Assembly (NCBI RefSeq): GCF_002259405.1
Contig: NZ_NPFW01000023.1
Location: forward strand, 186,001 to 250,000
DNA from: Rhodococcus sp. 14-2483-1-2
Lineage (GTDB): Bacteria > Actinomycetota > Actinomycetes > Mycobacteriales > Mycobacteriaceae
Reading direction: 5' to 3'
Length of the DNA stretch: 64,000 nucleotides
In this document: positions 34,417 to 43,064 of the stretch, in pieces
How the letters are laid out: every line of letters starts with the position of its first letter
Numbering within the stretch: the stretch's first letter is position 1
The notes under the pieces: model-generated
What the model saw: only the letters and a program-made list of their open reading frames with translations
The model's database searches: none
Told to the model about the DNA's origin: nothing
Made by a program: the position numbers and the translations under genes

Positions 34417-36192
34417 CTACTTCCCGTGAACGGGCGGCGGTGCCGCGCCCTCCCACGCCGCCCAGAGCTCTGCGTAACGGCCATTGGCCGCGACGAGTTC
34501 ATCGTGACCACCCTGCTCGAGGATCCGTCCGTGTTCGAGCACCACGACACGATCAGCAGCGGCGGCCTGCGTCAGGCGGTGGGCGACGACGAGTGTGCTG
34601 CGACCACGAGTCGCGGCCTGCGCCGCTGCCTCGAGATTACGCGCACCTGCACTTCCTGCCTCTGCCGTCGCTTCGTCCAGGACCGCGACGGAAGGGTCGG
34701 CCAGCACGAGCCTCGCCAGGGCGAGCTGCTGTGATTGCGCCGATGTCAGCTCGTGGCCACCCTCTCCGACATGGGTGTCGACACCGTCGGCGAGCGCGTC
34801 GACCCACGCGCCGGCCCCAACCGTCATCAGAGCAGCGTCGATGTCGGCGCGCGTGGCATCGGGCGCGGCCAACAGCAGATCCTCGGCAAGGGTGCCGGAG
34901 AAGACGTGCACTTCCTGGCTGACGATCGCGATGTGCCGACGTAACCCGTCGGTGCCGAGATCGTCCAGGCTCGCACCGCCGATCCGCACCTGCCCGTCCG
35001 TCGCGTCGATGGAACCGGCCGCGATGGCCGCGATCGTCGACTTGCCCGCGCCCGTGGAACCCACCAGCGCAACGGTTTCCCCAGTACGGACGGTCAGGTC
35101 GATGCCATGCAGCACCTCGTGCCCTCCGTCGTAGGAATGACGCAACCCGGTGACCTCGAGGGTGGCGTCGACGGGCACCGCGCCGGTCCCGCGTGGCCGC
35201 TGATCGGGAATGTCCATGACGCCGACGAGTCGGGCGAGAGATGCTCCCGCCGACTGCACATCGTCGAAGGAGAACATCAGCATGCCGATGGGATTGAACA
35301 GCCGATGGAACAGCAATGCGGCCGCAGTGACTTGGCCGACCGTGACGTGGTCGTCCTGGATGAACAGGAAGCCGGCTGCCAGGATCACGGACAGGCCGAC
35401 GCATTCGGCGCGGTTGCTTCGTGACCCGAAGCGGGTGAACAGGCGAAAGACGTCGATTCCGATGTCCCGCGCTTTGCCCGACGCCTTGTCGATCTCACCC
35501 AGGTGCGATTCTTCGAGTTGATATGCCCGGACGGTGCGGGCTCCCTGCATGCTGGAGATCAGTGCCTGCGACCGTTCGCCCATCGCGACGCGTTCGGCGG
35601 CGTACAGCGGCGCGGATCTAGGCAGATACCAGCGAAGCGCGAGCACGTACATCGGAATGGCGACCATGCCTGCAAGCCCGAGCCGCCAGTCGAGGCTGAG
35701 CATGGCCACGACACTGAGCGTTACCAGCAGCAGAGCGGAGACGATGTTGGGGATCACTTCGCCGATGGATTTCGCCATGACGGCCACGTCATCGCCGACG
35801 CGAGAGAGTAAGTCTCCCTTACCTACTCGTTCAAGGGTTCCGACCGGAAGGTGCAGCGCGCGGCCGAGTACACGTTCACGCAGCGACGCCAGGATGCCCT
35901 CGCCGAGCTTGCTGATCATGTACGAACTCCACGCCGTGAACACTCCGCCGACCACAGCGGCGACGGTGATGATAGCGACGACGGAAACGATGGTGGATGT
36001 CGGCGCACCAGCGGTGACCCGGTCGACCAGCACTCCGAATACATAGACGGGAACGAGTGACATCGCCGCTGCGACAGCGGAAATCAGCAACGTGATAGCC
36101 CCGAGGCCGCGTCGCCCCTGCAGTTCGCTTCGCAGGAATGCCCACGATCGTCGGGACGTCGCGATGGGCAGCAGTTCGGGTGTCGTGGTCAT
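34417..36192 (-). CDS. ABC exporter subunit with consensus Walker motifs and degenerate signature
   Basis: 591 residues, membrane domain then nucleotide-binding domain. Walker A is GSTGAGKST and Walker B is VAVLDEATAEAG with its catalytic Glu, but the signature is LTSAQSQQ instead of LSGGQ. Its ATG overlaps the previous stop by 4 bp, so it forms a heterodimer with the 36189-37940 protein, whose motifs are degenerate in the complementary way. The fold is the type IV exporter (IrtAB, drug and peptide exporters). Placement within the siderophore locus suggests siderophore secretion or IrtAB-like ferric-siderophore handling. Confidence 0.88.
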   Translation of the reverse strand: MTTTPELLPIATSRRSWAFLRSELQGRRGLGAITLLISAVAAAMSLVPVYVFGVLVDRVTAGAPTSTIVSVVAIITVAAVVGGVFTAWSSYMISKLGEGILASLRERVLGRALHLPVGTLERVGKGDLLSRVGDDVAVMAKSIGEVIPNIVSALLLVTLSVVAMLSLDWRLGLAGMVAIPMYVLALRWYLPRSAPLYAAERVAMGERSQALISSMQGARTVRAYQLEESHLGEIDKASGKARDIGIDVFRLFTRFGSRSNRAECVGLSVILAAGFLFIQDDHVTVGQVTAAALLFHRLFNPIGMLMFSFDDVQSAGASLARLVGVMDIPDQRPRGTGAVPVDATLEVTGLRHSYDGGHEVLHGIDLTVRTGETVALVGSTGAGKSTIAAIAAGSIDATDGQVRIGGASLDDLGTDGLRRHIAIVSQEVHVFSGTLAEDLLLAAPDATRADIDAALMTVGAGAWVDALADGVDTHVGEGGHELTSAQSQQLALARLVLADPSVAVLDEATAEAGSAGARNLEAAAQAATRGRSTLVVAHRLTQAAAADRVVVLEHGRILEQGGHDELVAANGRYAELWAAWEGAAPPPVHGK

Positions 36193-37940
36193 CGCAGCAC
36201 CGTGTCCTTGTAACGATCGTTGTGGGCGGCGAGTTCGTGATGGGTTCCCTCGGCGACTACCCGTCCGTCGTCGACGACGATCACCCGATCAGTAACCGCG
36301 AGCAGCGCGGGACTGGTCGTGATCAGCATGGTGGTCTGGGCCGTGTTACCGGCGTGCCGAAGGTCCTTGATCCCCGCCGCGATGGTGTGTTCGGTGACCG
36401 CATCGACAGCCGTCGTCGGATCGTGCAACACCAGCACTGGAGCCGATACCGTCAGTGCGCGGGCGAGTGCGACGCGCTGCCGCTGACCACCGGACAAGGA
36501 AGCGCCCCTGTCGGTCACGGAATGATCAAGTCCGTTCTCGTACAGTGCCACCACGTCCTCGACGGCCGAGGCCGCCAACACAGGTGCCAGCTCATCGTCC
36601 GCGCGTGCGGCCCCGGCGGTGATATTGGACCGCAACGTCCCGGCAAACAGGTCTGTGTTGTGTGGCTCCACGAGTACCGTGCGTCGTACCTCCGTCAATC
36701 CCAGCGTGGCGACCGCGGCACCGCCGATGGTGATGTCACCGATGTAGTCGTTGGGCGCTATCTGCCCGGACAGCACAGCAGCCAGTGCCTCCCCGTCCGG
36801 TGCGTGCAGAGCGACGACTCCCAGCAGCTCACCCGGTGCGACCGATAGCTCCAGGCCGTTCAGAGATCGATATTCGACGCCGTGGATGCCCAGAGCTGTC
36901 GATGATGGTGCGTCCGAGCCGCTCTCGGGAAGTACGTGGTCGGCGCCGAGAACGAGGGCGAGCCGGTCCGCGGAACCGCGCACCATTGCCGCCACGCCCG
37001 GTAGCCGTGACATGGTCGTCAACGGCTCGATCAGAAACTGCGACAATCCGACGACGGTGATCAATTCGCCCACCGAGATTCGACCTTGCAGGGCATAGTA
37101 CCCGGCGGTGGCGGCTATGCCGACCGACAGAAGCGCGGTGACCGTCGTCGAGAATCCGAGGTAGACGCTGTTGGCTTTCGCCATCTTCATCGTCGCGCCC
37201 AGCGCCGTGCGGCTCGACGCGTGGAACCGCGCCGAAGCGGCGTTCTCGGCACCTATTCCGCGCAACGGCCGCACCCCGCTGACCAGGTCGGTGGCCATGC
37301 CGGACACGCGAGCCACCTCGGCCTGCTGCGTCGTCGCGACCCTCGTGAGCAGCGGCGCTGCGCGCTGGAGTAGGTACATGATGACGGGAGTGCCCACCAG
37401 CACGGCGATTCCGAGCGGAATGTCCACGACGAGCAGCACCACCGCGCATACGACTGTCGCGGCGATCGCGGCCACCGTCCGCGCGATGATGTCGAGAATC
37501 CAAGACGTCTTCTCCACGTCGGACGTGGCCACCGTCAGTAGTTCACCGGACACCAGATCGGTGCGAACACCGCGGGGATCGAGGACTCGTCCTGCGATCT
37601 CGACGCGCATCATGTGCGCCTCACGTTCGATCGCGACGACGATGATCCGCGCCCCGAAGCGGTACGCGAAAGACAGCACCACAAACAGCCCGGCCAGGCC
37701 GAACAACGAGATGATCATCGCCCGACCGTCACGGGTGTCGATTGCGCGGCCGACGATCAAGCCTATCGCGACGGGAACCATGGTCTCGCAGAACTGGTGC
37801 ACGCAAAAGAACAGTGAGGAAACGATCATTCGGGCTCGTTGGCGCATGACAGTTCGTCTAAGAATCGCACTGCCCGTTACAGGAGTGGAGCCTGCGCCAT
37901 GACCGAGGTTGGAGAGTTTAGCGAGAGTGGTGGTAGCCAT
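36189..37940 (-). CDS. ABC exporter subunit with degenerate Walker motifs and consensus signature
   Basis: 583 residues from the ATG at 37940; a TTG seven codons earlier is possible. Six membrane helices, then a nucleotide-binding domain whose Walker A has decayed to GVVALHAPDGEALAAV (no GKS/T) and whose Walker B reads VLVLHDPTTAVD, while the signature LSGGQRQRVALARAL is intact. Such a subunit cannot hydrolyse ATP at its own site but completes the partner's. It overlaps the partner gene at 34417-36192. See that entry for possible substrates. Confidence 0.88.
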   Translation of the reverse strand: MATTTLAKLSNLGHGAGSTPVTGSAILRRTVMRQRARMIVSSLFFCVHQFCETMVPVAIGLIVGRAIDTRDGRAMIISLFGLAGLFVVLSFAYRFGARIIVVAIEREAHMMRVEIAGRVLDPRGVRTDLVSGELLTVATSDVEKTSWILDIIARTVAAIAATVVCAVVLLVVDIPLGIAVLVGTPVIMYLLQRAAPLLTRVATTQQAEVARVSGMATDLVSGVRPLRGIGAENAASARFHASSRTALGATMKMAKANSVYLGFSTTVTALLSVGIAATAGYYALQGRISVGELITVVGLSQFLIEPLTTMSRLPGVAAMVRGSADRLALVLGADHVLPESGSDAPSSTALGIHGVEYRSLNGLELSVAPGELLGVVALHAPDGEALAAVLSGQIAPNDYIGDITIGGAAVATLGLTEVRRTVLVEPHNTDLFAGTLRSNITAGAARADDELAPVLAASAVEDVVALYENGLDHSVTDRGASLSGGQRQRVALARALTVSAPVLVLHDPTTAVDAVTEHTIAAGIKDLRHAGNTAQTTMLITTSPALLAVTDRVIVVDDGRVVAEGTHHELAAHNDRYKDTVLR

Positions 37941-38476
37941 CACGCGGCCACAAGAAGACAAGGCATTACCTGATGCTAGTTCATCGAGTGCGTGTGTTGG
38001 GGTGCGCGAGAGTGCCTAAAGAGGATTGTTTTCTCATAGAGATCAGGACGCCACCCGAAAGGAATGGAGAACACCATGGCCGCCGACGCCACCACCCGAG
38101 TACAACATGTCGAGGCCGATGTGTAGGCCCCAGCAGACTTGACCGCCAGCCAATTCGGGTTCGTTTCGGCTTGTTACGCGACCGGTGCGACATGCTGTCC
38201 CCGATACTGGCTGAAGCTCCCACCGCTGAAGTTGTCTGAATGTGCGCAACATTGCAGTGATCATTTATCGCGGATTTCGATCGGCAGCGATTCGGGGCCC
38301 CGAGGGAGCAGCGGAGATCGGGCTCGATTCTGCACGGCAGAATGAACTCTTCGGAATAACGCGCATCCACGGCCCTTCCTAGGGTCTAGTGCTCACGACT
38401 CATGCAATCACGTTGCGAGTTTTCGCTGGCCGACCTCCAGGCCTATTCCGCCGCGCGTGAGAGTCGGTTCCCCACT
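37941..38476. other. Intergenic region upstream of the ABC exporter genes
   Basis: About 540 bp upstream of the ABC exporter genes and downstream of the ArCP gene. It includes a 16-codon ORF with a good GAAAGGAATGGAG site (38076-38126) and, beyond its stop, the Cys-rich frame at 38139-38345. No confident gene or IdeR box was seen. Confidence 0.4.
38139..38345 (+). pseudogene. Cys-rich short frame behind an in-frame TAG (doubtful)
   Basis: From 38076 an ATG with a strong ribosome-binding site reads MAADATTRVQHVEADV and stops at TAG (38124-38126). In the same frame it continues APADLTASQFGFVSACYATG and ATCCPRYW. The Ser/Thr-to-Cys spacing resembles a lanthipeptide-type core behind a leader, interrupted by one stop. 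No lanthionine synthetase is nearby. It is either a broken RiPP precursor or coincidence. Confidence 0.2.
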
Positions 38477-38728
38477 TCACGAAAGTACATCGTCACTGTC
38501 TTGCAAATTCTCCAACAACTCGATCCAGTGACCCAACCGTGAGTCCTCTGCGAGGGAGATGAAGTCGACTTGGTCGACTCCGGCGCTGCGCCATCGGTCC
38601 ACCAGCTCCATCAGCCCGACCGAGTCCATTCCCTGATCGAGGAGGCTCATCTCGTAGCTGACCGCGTCTTTTTCCAGATGCAGCACGTCGGCGACGTCGG
38701 CGACTATCTGTTCAGCGCTCAATTTCAT
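38477..38728 (-). CDS. Stand-alone aryl carrier protein (ArCP)
   Basis: 83 residues from the ATG at 38728 (AGGAA upstream; the ATG eight codons earlier has none). The carrier motif LLDQGMDSVGLMELV has the phosphopantetheine Ser at about 36, and the following WRSAGVDQVDFISLAEDSRLGHWIELL matches the EntB/DhbB-type aryl carrier family, in which an aryl acid is loaded by a partner AMP ligase. The ligase is likely the one at 45865-47487. The gene is last in a run N-hydroxylase-PanD-ArCP. Confidence 0.85.
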   Translation of the reverse strand: MKLSAEQIVADVADVLHLEKDAVSYEMSLLDQGMDSVGLMELVDRWRSAGVDQVDFISLAEDSRLGHWIELLENLQDSDDVLS

Positions 38729-38831
38729 TGTGAATTCCTCACTATTCGACATTGTTAGTCAGAGCGGCCGTTCACATCTCCGGTCCGAATGAATGACTGT
38801 ATACGGCGACAAGTCACCGATAGGACTTTGA

Positions 38832-39239
38832 TTATCGTGACGAAATCTGGTCGACTGCGCCCGGCACCGGCTCCGCCGGATCAGCGCCCAAGGCCACGAT
38901 CCTGTTATTGGAATCGACGTGCACCACCTTAGGGCGGTGGGCTATCCTCTCTGCCTCGTCTAATTGAAGGAAAGACATGATTATCACTAGGTCATCTGGG
39001 TTGATCAGATGTGCTGCGGCACCGTTGATGCAGATCACACCCGAATTGGCGGCACCGGTGATTACATAGGTTTCCAAGCGCGCTCCGTTGGTGACGTCGA
39101 CGATCTGTACCTTTTCGCCCTCCACCAGATCAGCTGCTCGCATGAGGGTTTCATCGATCGTCACAGAACCGACATAGTGCAGGTCGGCTTGGGTGACAGT
39201 GGCTCGATGGATTTTTCCGTTCACCAGACTTCGAAACAT
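38832..39239 (-). CDS. panD: Aspartate 1-decarboxylase, pyruvoyl type
   Basis: 135 residues from the ATG at 39239; this start puts the self-cleavage Gly24-Ser25 (HYVGSVTIDE) at the usual number. An ATG five codons upstream is possible but lacks a ribosome-binding site. KIHRATVTQADLHYVGSVTID and the AANSGVICINGAAAHL strand are canonical PanD sequence. It makes beta-alanine from aspartate, normally for pantothenate. Here it sits between a siderophore N-hydroxylase and an aryl carrier protein, suggesting beta-alanine or the phosphopantetheine arm is in demand when the siderophore is made. Confidence 0.92.
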   Translation of the reverse strand: MFRSLVNGKIHRATVTQADLHYVGSVTIDETLMRAADLVEGEKVQIVDVTNGARLETYVITGAANSGVICINGAAAHLINPDDLVIIMSFLQLDEAERIAHRPKVVHVDSNNRIVALGADPAEPVPGAVDQISSR

Positions 39240-39305
39240 TTTCTTCCCATCCATTGTGGCTTGGTATCTGACCGATAATGCTGTGAGCGAGCGACTTGAG
39301 AGCGA

Positions 39306-40607
39306 CTAGCCGATGGATTTGTCGGCAACGTTGCCCGGTGGACAGTGGGACTTCGCTTTGACCATCGAGCTCACCAGCTCGCCTGATCTCACAGCTAGGT
39401 TCGACAACAGCGTCGAACTCAGACCATGAGTCTGTTCGGTGTCGCCTTGTACGTAAATCGGGCCGAGGAGTCCGTCGCTGGCCGCTACCCTGTAGTCGCG
39501 CCCGATCACAGGACGACCGTTGGCGTCGACATCACACCCAGCGGTCAGCGGCCCCAACAGGTCGATGAGCCGAGTCGGCCGGAATCCCGTTGCCAGGACC
39601 ACGGCATCGCAGTCCAGCGATACCGATTCTCGAGATGGGCCATGCTTGACCGTCACCGCAACCCCGGCCTCGGTTTCGGCAACTTTTTCGACCGTAGACG
39701 CGCCCTGGACGAACAGCCGGCGGCGTTCGCTTACTCGTTCCTCATACTCGCGTCGATAGAGGTCATTGATCAAGTCCAGGTCTACTGCCGAGTAGTTTGT
39801 GCCCCGGTGATAGTCGAGCAGCTGTTGCCTCAGATCGGTGGAGGCGGAGTGAAACTCGTCGACTGCCTCTGGATCGAAGATTCGGTTTGCATATGGACTG
39901 TCGTCGGCGGGGGTGTAACCGTATTTGCGGAGTACTGCATGGATTTCGGCACGCGGGTAGTTCTCGTGCAGGTGCGCCGCGACCTCGGCAGCACTCTGTC
40001 CGGAACCCACGACGACGAAGCGTTGATGTTGCAGCGGCGGCAATGACTGCAAACGTTCGAGGAGGCGGTGATTGTGAAACACACGACGACCCGGATTGAT
40101 ACCGGAGGGGATTTTGGCCGTCAAACCCCCCGCGAGCACGAGCATCCGACCACGAACCAGCTCGCCTTGGCCCGTCCTGGCCTCAAAAACGCCGTCCGAA
40201 CACTCGACGCTCGTTACTTCGGAACCGTAGGCGACAGGGACTTGCACCTTCGCAGCTGCCCATGTCAGATAATCGTGAAACTCCAGCCGGGTCGGAAAGA
40301 AGCTCTGCCGATTGATGAAGTGCGTCAAGCGTCCACGACTGGCTAGGTAGTTGAGGAAAGAGTACGGGCTACTGGCGTTGCGCTGAGTAGCCAGATCTTT
40401 CAGAAATGAGACCTGCATAGTGGTGCCGGGCAACAACATTCCCCGATGCCAACCGAACCGAGATTGTTTCTCCAGAAACTGTGCGGTGATGTGTTCAGCT
40501 GGACTTACTTGTTGGTTGTACTCTTCGATTGCAATTGCCAGGGCCAGGTTGGACGGACCGAACCCTATGCCCACGACGTCTACGAGACTGCCGCCGTCGT
40601 TACTCAC
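39306..40607 (-). CDS. Ornithine/lysine N-hydroxylase (SidA/PvdA/IucD family)
   Basis: 433 residues from a GTG at 40607, preceded by AAGGAG. FAD motif GIGFGPSNLALAI, substrate-domain segment QVSFLKDLATQRNASSPYSFLNYL, NADPH motif VVVGSGQSAAEVAAHL, late ATGFRPT and the C-terminal HGLSSTLLSNLAVRSGELV are all family hallmarks. It hydroxylates the side-chain amine of ornithine or lysine, giving the hydroxamate precursor. The formyltransferase domain on the NRPS would then formylate the hydroxylamine. An IdeR-like box lies 47 bp upstream. Confidence 0.92.
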   Translation of the reverse strand: MSNDGGSLVDVVGIGFGPSNLALAIAIEEYNQQVSPAEHITAQFLEKQSRFGWHRGMLLPGTTMQVSFLKDLATQRNASSPYSFLNYLASRGRLTHFINRQSFFPTRLEFHDYLTWAAAKVQVPVAYGSEVTSVECSDGVFEARTGQGELVRGRMLVLAGGLTAKIPSGINPGRRVFHNHRLLERLQSLPPLQHQRFVVVGSGQSAAEVAAHLHENYPRAEIHAVLRKYGYTPADDSPYANRIFDPEAVDEFHSASTDLRQQLLDYHRGTNYSAVDLDLINDLYRREYEERVSERRRLFVQGASTVEKVAETEAGVAVTVKHGPSRESVSLDCDAVVLATGFRPTRLIDLLGPLTAGCDVDANGRPVIGRDYRVAASDGLLGPIYVQGDTEQTHGLSSTLLSNLAVRSGELVSSMVKAKSHCPPGNVADKSIG

Positions 40608-41083
40608 TCAGTAGCTCCTTACCGGCCCGGCGCGCAGATGGACGATGTACGCATTTGTATAGGCTACCCTTACAGCCAGCCGTGTGGTCAACCTTGTACC
40701 AACTTGGCAATCCGATCCGGCAGTCTCTGTTGGCGCGCCGAAGGAGTGGGGTCGACCAACCCGGCTCCGGAACTACAGCGCTGGCATCTCGTTTCTTGCA
40801 CCGGTGCAAGCAGCCTGCAGTCAAGGCTGAGCAGGCGGTGTGCCGAGCGGAAGCTGAAGGAAGTTCGCCGGCGAGACCGACATACTTAACATCAAGTGAT
40901 GAAGTATCTCGCCGGGAAAAGAATTGGTGGACCGCTTCCAGTTGGTCGAAACTCAGTGACTTCGAGGTGGGTGCACTGAATCGAGCTGGCGGAAAGCTGC
41001 AAACCAATGATGATGGGACGCAATAGACATAGGGCGGGATGCATGACGTTGAACGAGGGTGGTCGGTTGCCCGCTGCGTCTGC
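40608..41083. other. Intergenic region carrying an IdeR-like box
   Basis: About 475 bp between the N-hydroxylase start and the SIP-methyltransferase stop. Apart from the box at 40654-40672 I see no gene; short frames on both strands have no recognisable product. Confidence 0.55.
40654..40672. promoter_or_regulatory. IdeR/DtxR-like box before the N-hydroxylase operon
   Basis: TTTGTATAGGCTACCCTTA matches the 19-bp IdeR consensus at about 14 positions, including AGGCTA. It is 47 bp upstream of the GTG at 40607, a typical distance for iron-dependent repression. Confidence 0.6.
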
Positions 41084-42934
41084 TCACGGTGCAAGCACTC
41101 GCAACGTGGTGCCCCATCCGACGAGCGACGTTTCGACCACCTTCAGGCCCGCAGCACTTATGACCGCCTCGAGTTCCTCCTCGGTACGGTAACCGGACCC
41201 GTGAAGAGTCAGTTGCATGATGTCCAGCTCCGCGTCATGCTCATCCAGCTCATCGGGATCGAGAGTTTCCTCTACCAACAACACACGACCGCCGGGGGCT
41301 AAGCTCCCTGCCGCCCGTTGGAGAATCAGCCGCGCCTCCGCGTCACGGTGCTGTCCGAGCGTGTAGTTGATCAGCACGGCGTCGGCCGGTTCGGTCTTTT
41401 CGAACACTGACTGCTCGACGACCTGAATCCGGTCGCGTCTGCCCTCATCGGCAATGGTGATCGGTATGTCTTTGCGGAACCAATCCGCGGCGGTAGGGAG
41501 CGCGACAATGGTGATCCTGGCCTCGGGGTGCGCCGCCGTGAGGTAGTCGGCATGGACTGCGGCACCTGCTCCGTGAACAACTACTACGCCGACGCCTTCG
41601 AGAGCAGGCGACTTCGCAAGCGGCTCGGCAAGTACTTGCACGAAACGGGATTTGTTCTCCAGGCGTTGATGCTCGAACGTCGCATCACTGCGGAGGGCGT
41701 CCCAGTCTTTGCCGGTGACCGATTCCAAGACCGGGCGATCGTGCCGCACTGCCTCCTCGAGGCCGTAGAGAGCCTGGGACATGCGGTGCTCGACTCCACC
41801 AGCAAGCAGGTGTTCGAGCACGAACTCGTTCGTCAGGAACTCGCCGGTCTCAGTGAGTTGATATTCATCGCCTTTTCGTTCCAACAGGTCAATGGCCTGG
41901 AGGTACCGTAGGAACTTCGCGAGGGAGCGTTCTTCGGCACCAGTGTTCTGTGCCAGCGCCGCTACTGTGCGCGCGCCGCGGCTGATGCAGTCGGCTATAC
42001 CTAGATTCGCAGCGGCTCGAATAGCCAGCGGCGGAAGCAGTTCGGACATCTCATGGAACTTCTCGAAGGCCTCTTCGTTACGTTCCGGGTCGGGCACAGC
42101 GGGATCGTCATCCAACGCCACGACAACCGCGCGCCGCCAGTAGCCAGTGAAGTCGATATCGGATTTGTCGACACCGCGCTCCTCGATGAGATACCGCCGC
42201 AGATCGCGCACTGTGGCTTGCTCCCCTGCGAGCCAAGCGAACACCGATCCCTCACGCCAGTCGCTCTCGCGCACTGCCTGTAGCAGTAGTGGTTTGATTC
42301 CTGGTGCCAGCCCGTTGCGTACGACCCAAGTCACCTCGACGCCGGGACGTGCCGGGAAATCGATCCGGTGAGTCTCTTCAGCCACCTCGATGTATACCGA
42401 GGAATGCACCCCGCCGGGTAACTCCTCGAGTAACCGGTCGATCGCTGGGATGGCTGTGTCGTCACCGACAATGAGGAACCAGTCGTAACCCTCAGGCCGG
42501 CTCTGTGAGGCCGAGGGACCTCCGACATGGAGCCGATCGCCGGGGTTGGCGCGGTTTGCCCATGTTGTGCCGACACCGACGCCATGTTTCACGAAGTCGA
42601 GGTCGAGTTCGCGGGCCTGCCGGTCGTAGCGGCGTACCGTATAGACGCGCCACAGTGCTGGCGGGCTGGTCGGCCACTTGTACTTGCCGTCTTTATATAC
42701 CGGAAGTACCGGCTCGCTTTCGCCGGGGTAAGGGAAGATCAACCGGACACTATCGTCGAACCCGCGGCTGGCGAACTCGGGGAACTCCACGCCGTCGTCT
42801 CCGGTGAACGATCCCAGCTGGTCGCCGGTCAGGGTTACTCGGCGCAATCCGGGAGTGACATCGACAACCCGTAGGACCTGCAACTCCCGCAACACAATCG
42901 GGTGAATGGTAGCGGGGCGGGCGCTACGTGGCAA
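41084..42934 (-). CDS. Siderophore-interacting protein fused to an O-methyltransferase
   Basis: 616 residues from a TTG at 42934, which has GAGGAG 6 bp upstream. Residues about 1-280 are a ViuB-type ferric-siderophore reductase (RVTLTGDQLGSF, RVYTVRRYD, FLIVGDDTAIPAIDRLLEELP, EGSVFAWLAGEQATVRDLRRYL, GYWRRAV). Residues about 300-616 resemble acetylserotonin-type O-methyltransferases: a winged-helix dimerisation part (LGIADCISRGARTVAALAQNTG), degenerate SAM site VVVHGAGAAVHADYL, and LINYTLGQHRDAEARLILQ. Both halves are in one frame. An IdeR-like box lies 65 bp upstream. The fusion implies reductive iron release coupled to, or co-regulated with, methylation. Confidence 0.85.
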   Translation of the reverse strand: MPRSARPATIHPIVLRELQVLRVVDVTPGLRRVTLTGDQLGSFTGDDGVEFPEFASRGFDDSVRLIFPYPGESEPVLPVYKDGKYKWPTSPPALWRVYTVRRYDRQARELDLDFVKHGVGVGTTWANRANPGDRLHVGGPSASQSRPEGYDWFLIVGDDTAIPAIDRLLEELPGGVHSSVYIEVAEETHRIDFPARPGVEVTWVVRNGLAPGIKPLLLQAVRESDWREGSVFAWLAGEQATVRDLRRYLIEERGVDKSDIDFTGYWRRAVVVALDDDPAVPDPERNEEAFEKFHEMSELLPPLAIRAAANLGIADCISRGARTVAALAQNTGAEERSLAKFLRYLQAIDLLERKGDEYQLTETGEFLTNEFVLEHLLAGGVEHRMSQALYGLEEAVRHDRPVLESVTGKDWDALRSDATFEHQRLENKSRFVQVLAEPLAKSPALEGVGVVVVHGAGAAVHADYLTAAHPEARITIVALPTAADWFRKDIPITIADEGRRDRIQVVEQSVFEKTEPADAVLINYTLGQHRDAEARLILQRAAGSLAPGGRVLLVEETLDPDELDEHDAELDIMQLTLHGSGYRTEEELEAVISAAGLKVVETSLVGWGTTLRVLAP

Positions 42935-42998
42935 AGCGACTCCTCATCGAGGGCAAGTGGCGCACCTGAGGGCGCGCCAGTAGTCAGATGTCAGCATC

Positions 42999-43017
42999 TT
43001 AGCATCGCCTAACTCCT
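42999..43017. promoter_or_regulatory. Weak IdeR/DtxR-like box before the SIP-methyltransferase gene
   Basis: TTAGCATCGCCTAACTCCT matches the consensus at 11 of 19 positions and keeps TTAG and CTAAC. It lies 65 bp upstream of the start at 42934. Confidence 0.4.
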
Positions 43018-43064
43018 AGCTGGCAATGTTGCGCTTGGCGGGTGACTTCGGGCGCAGCCGCCCG

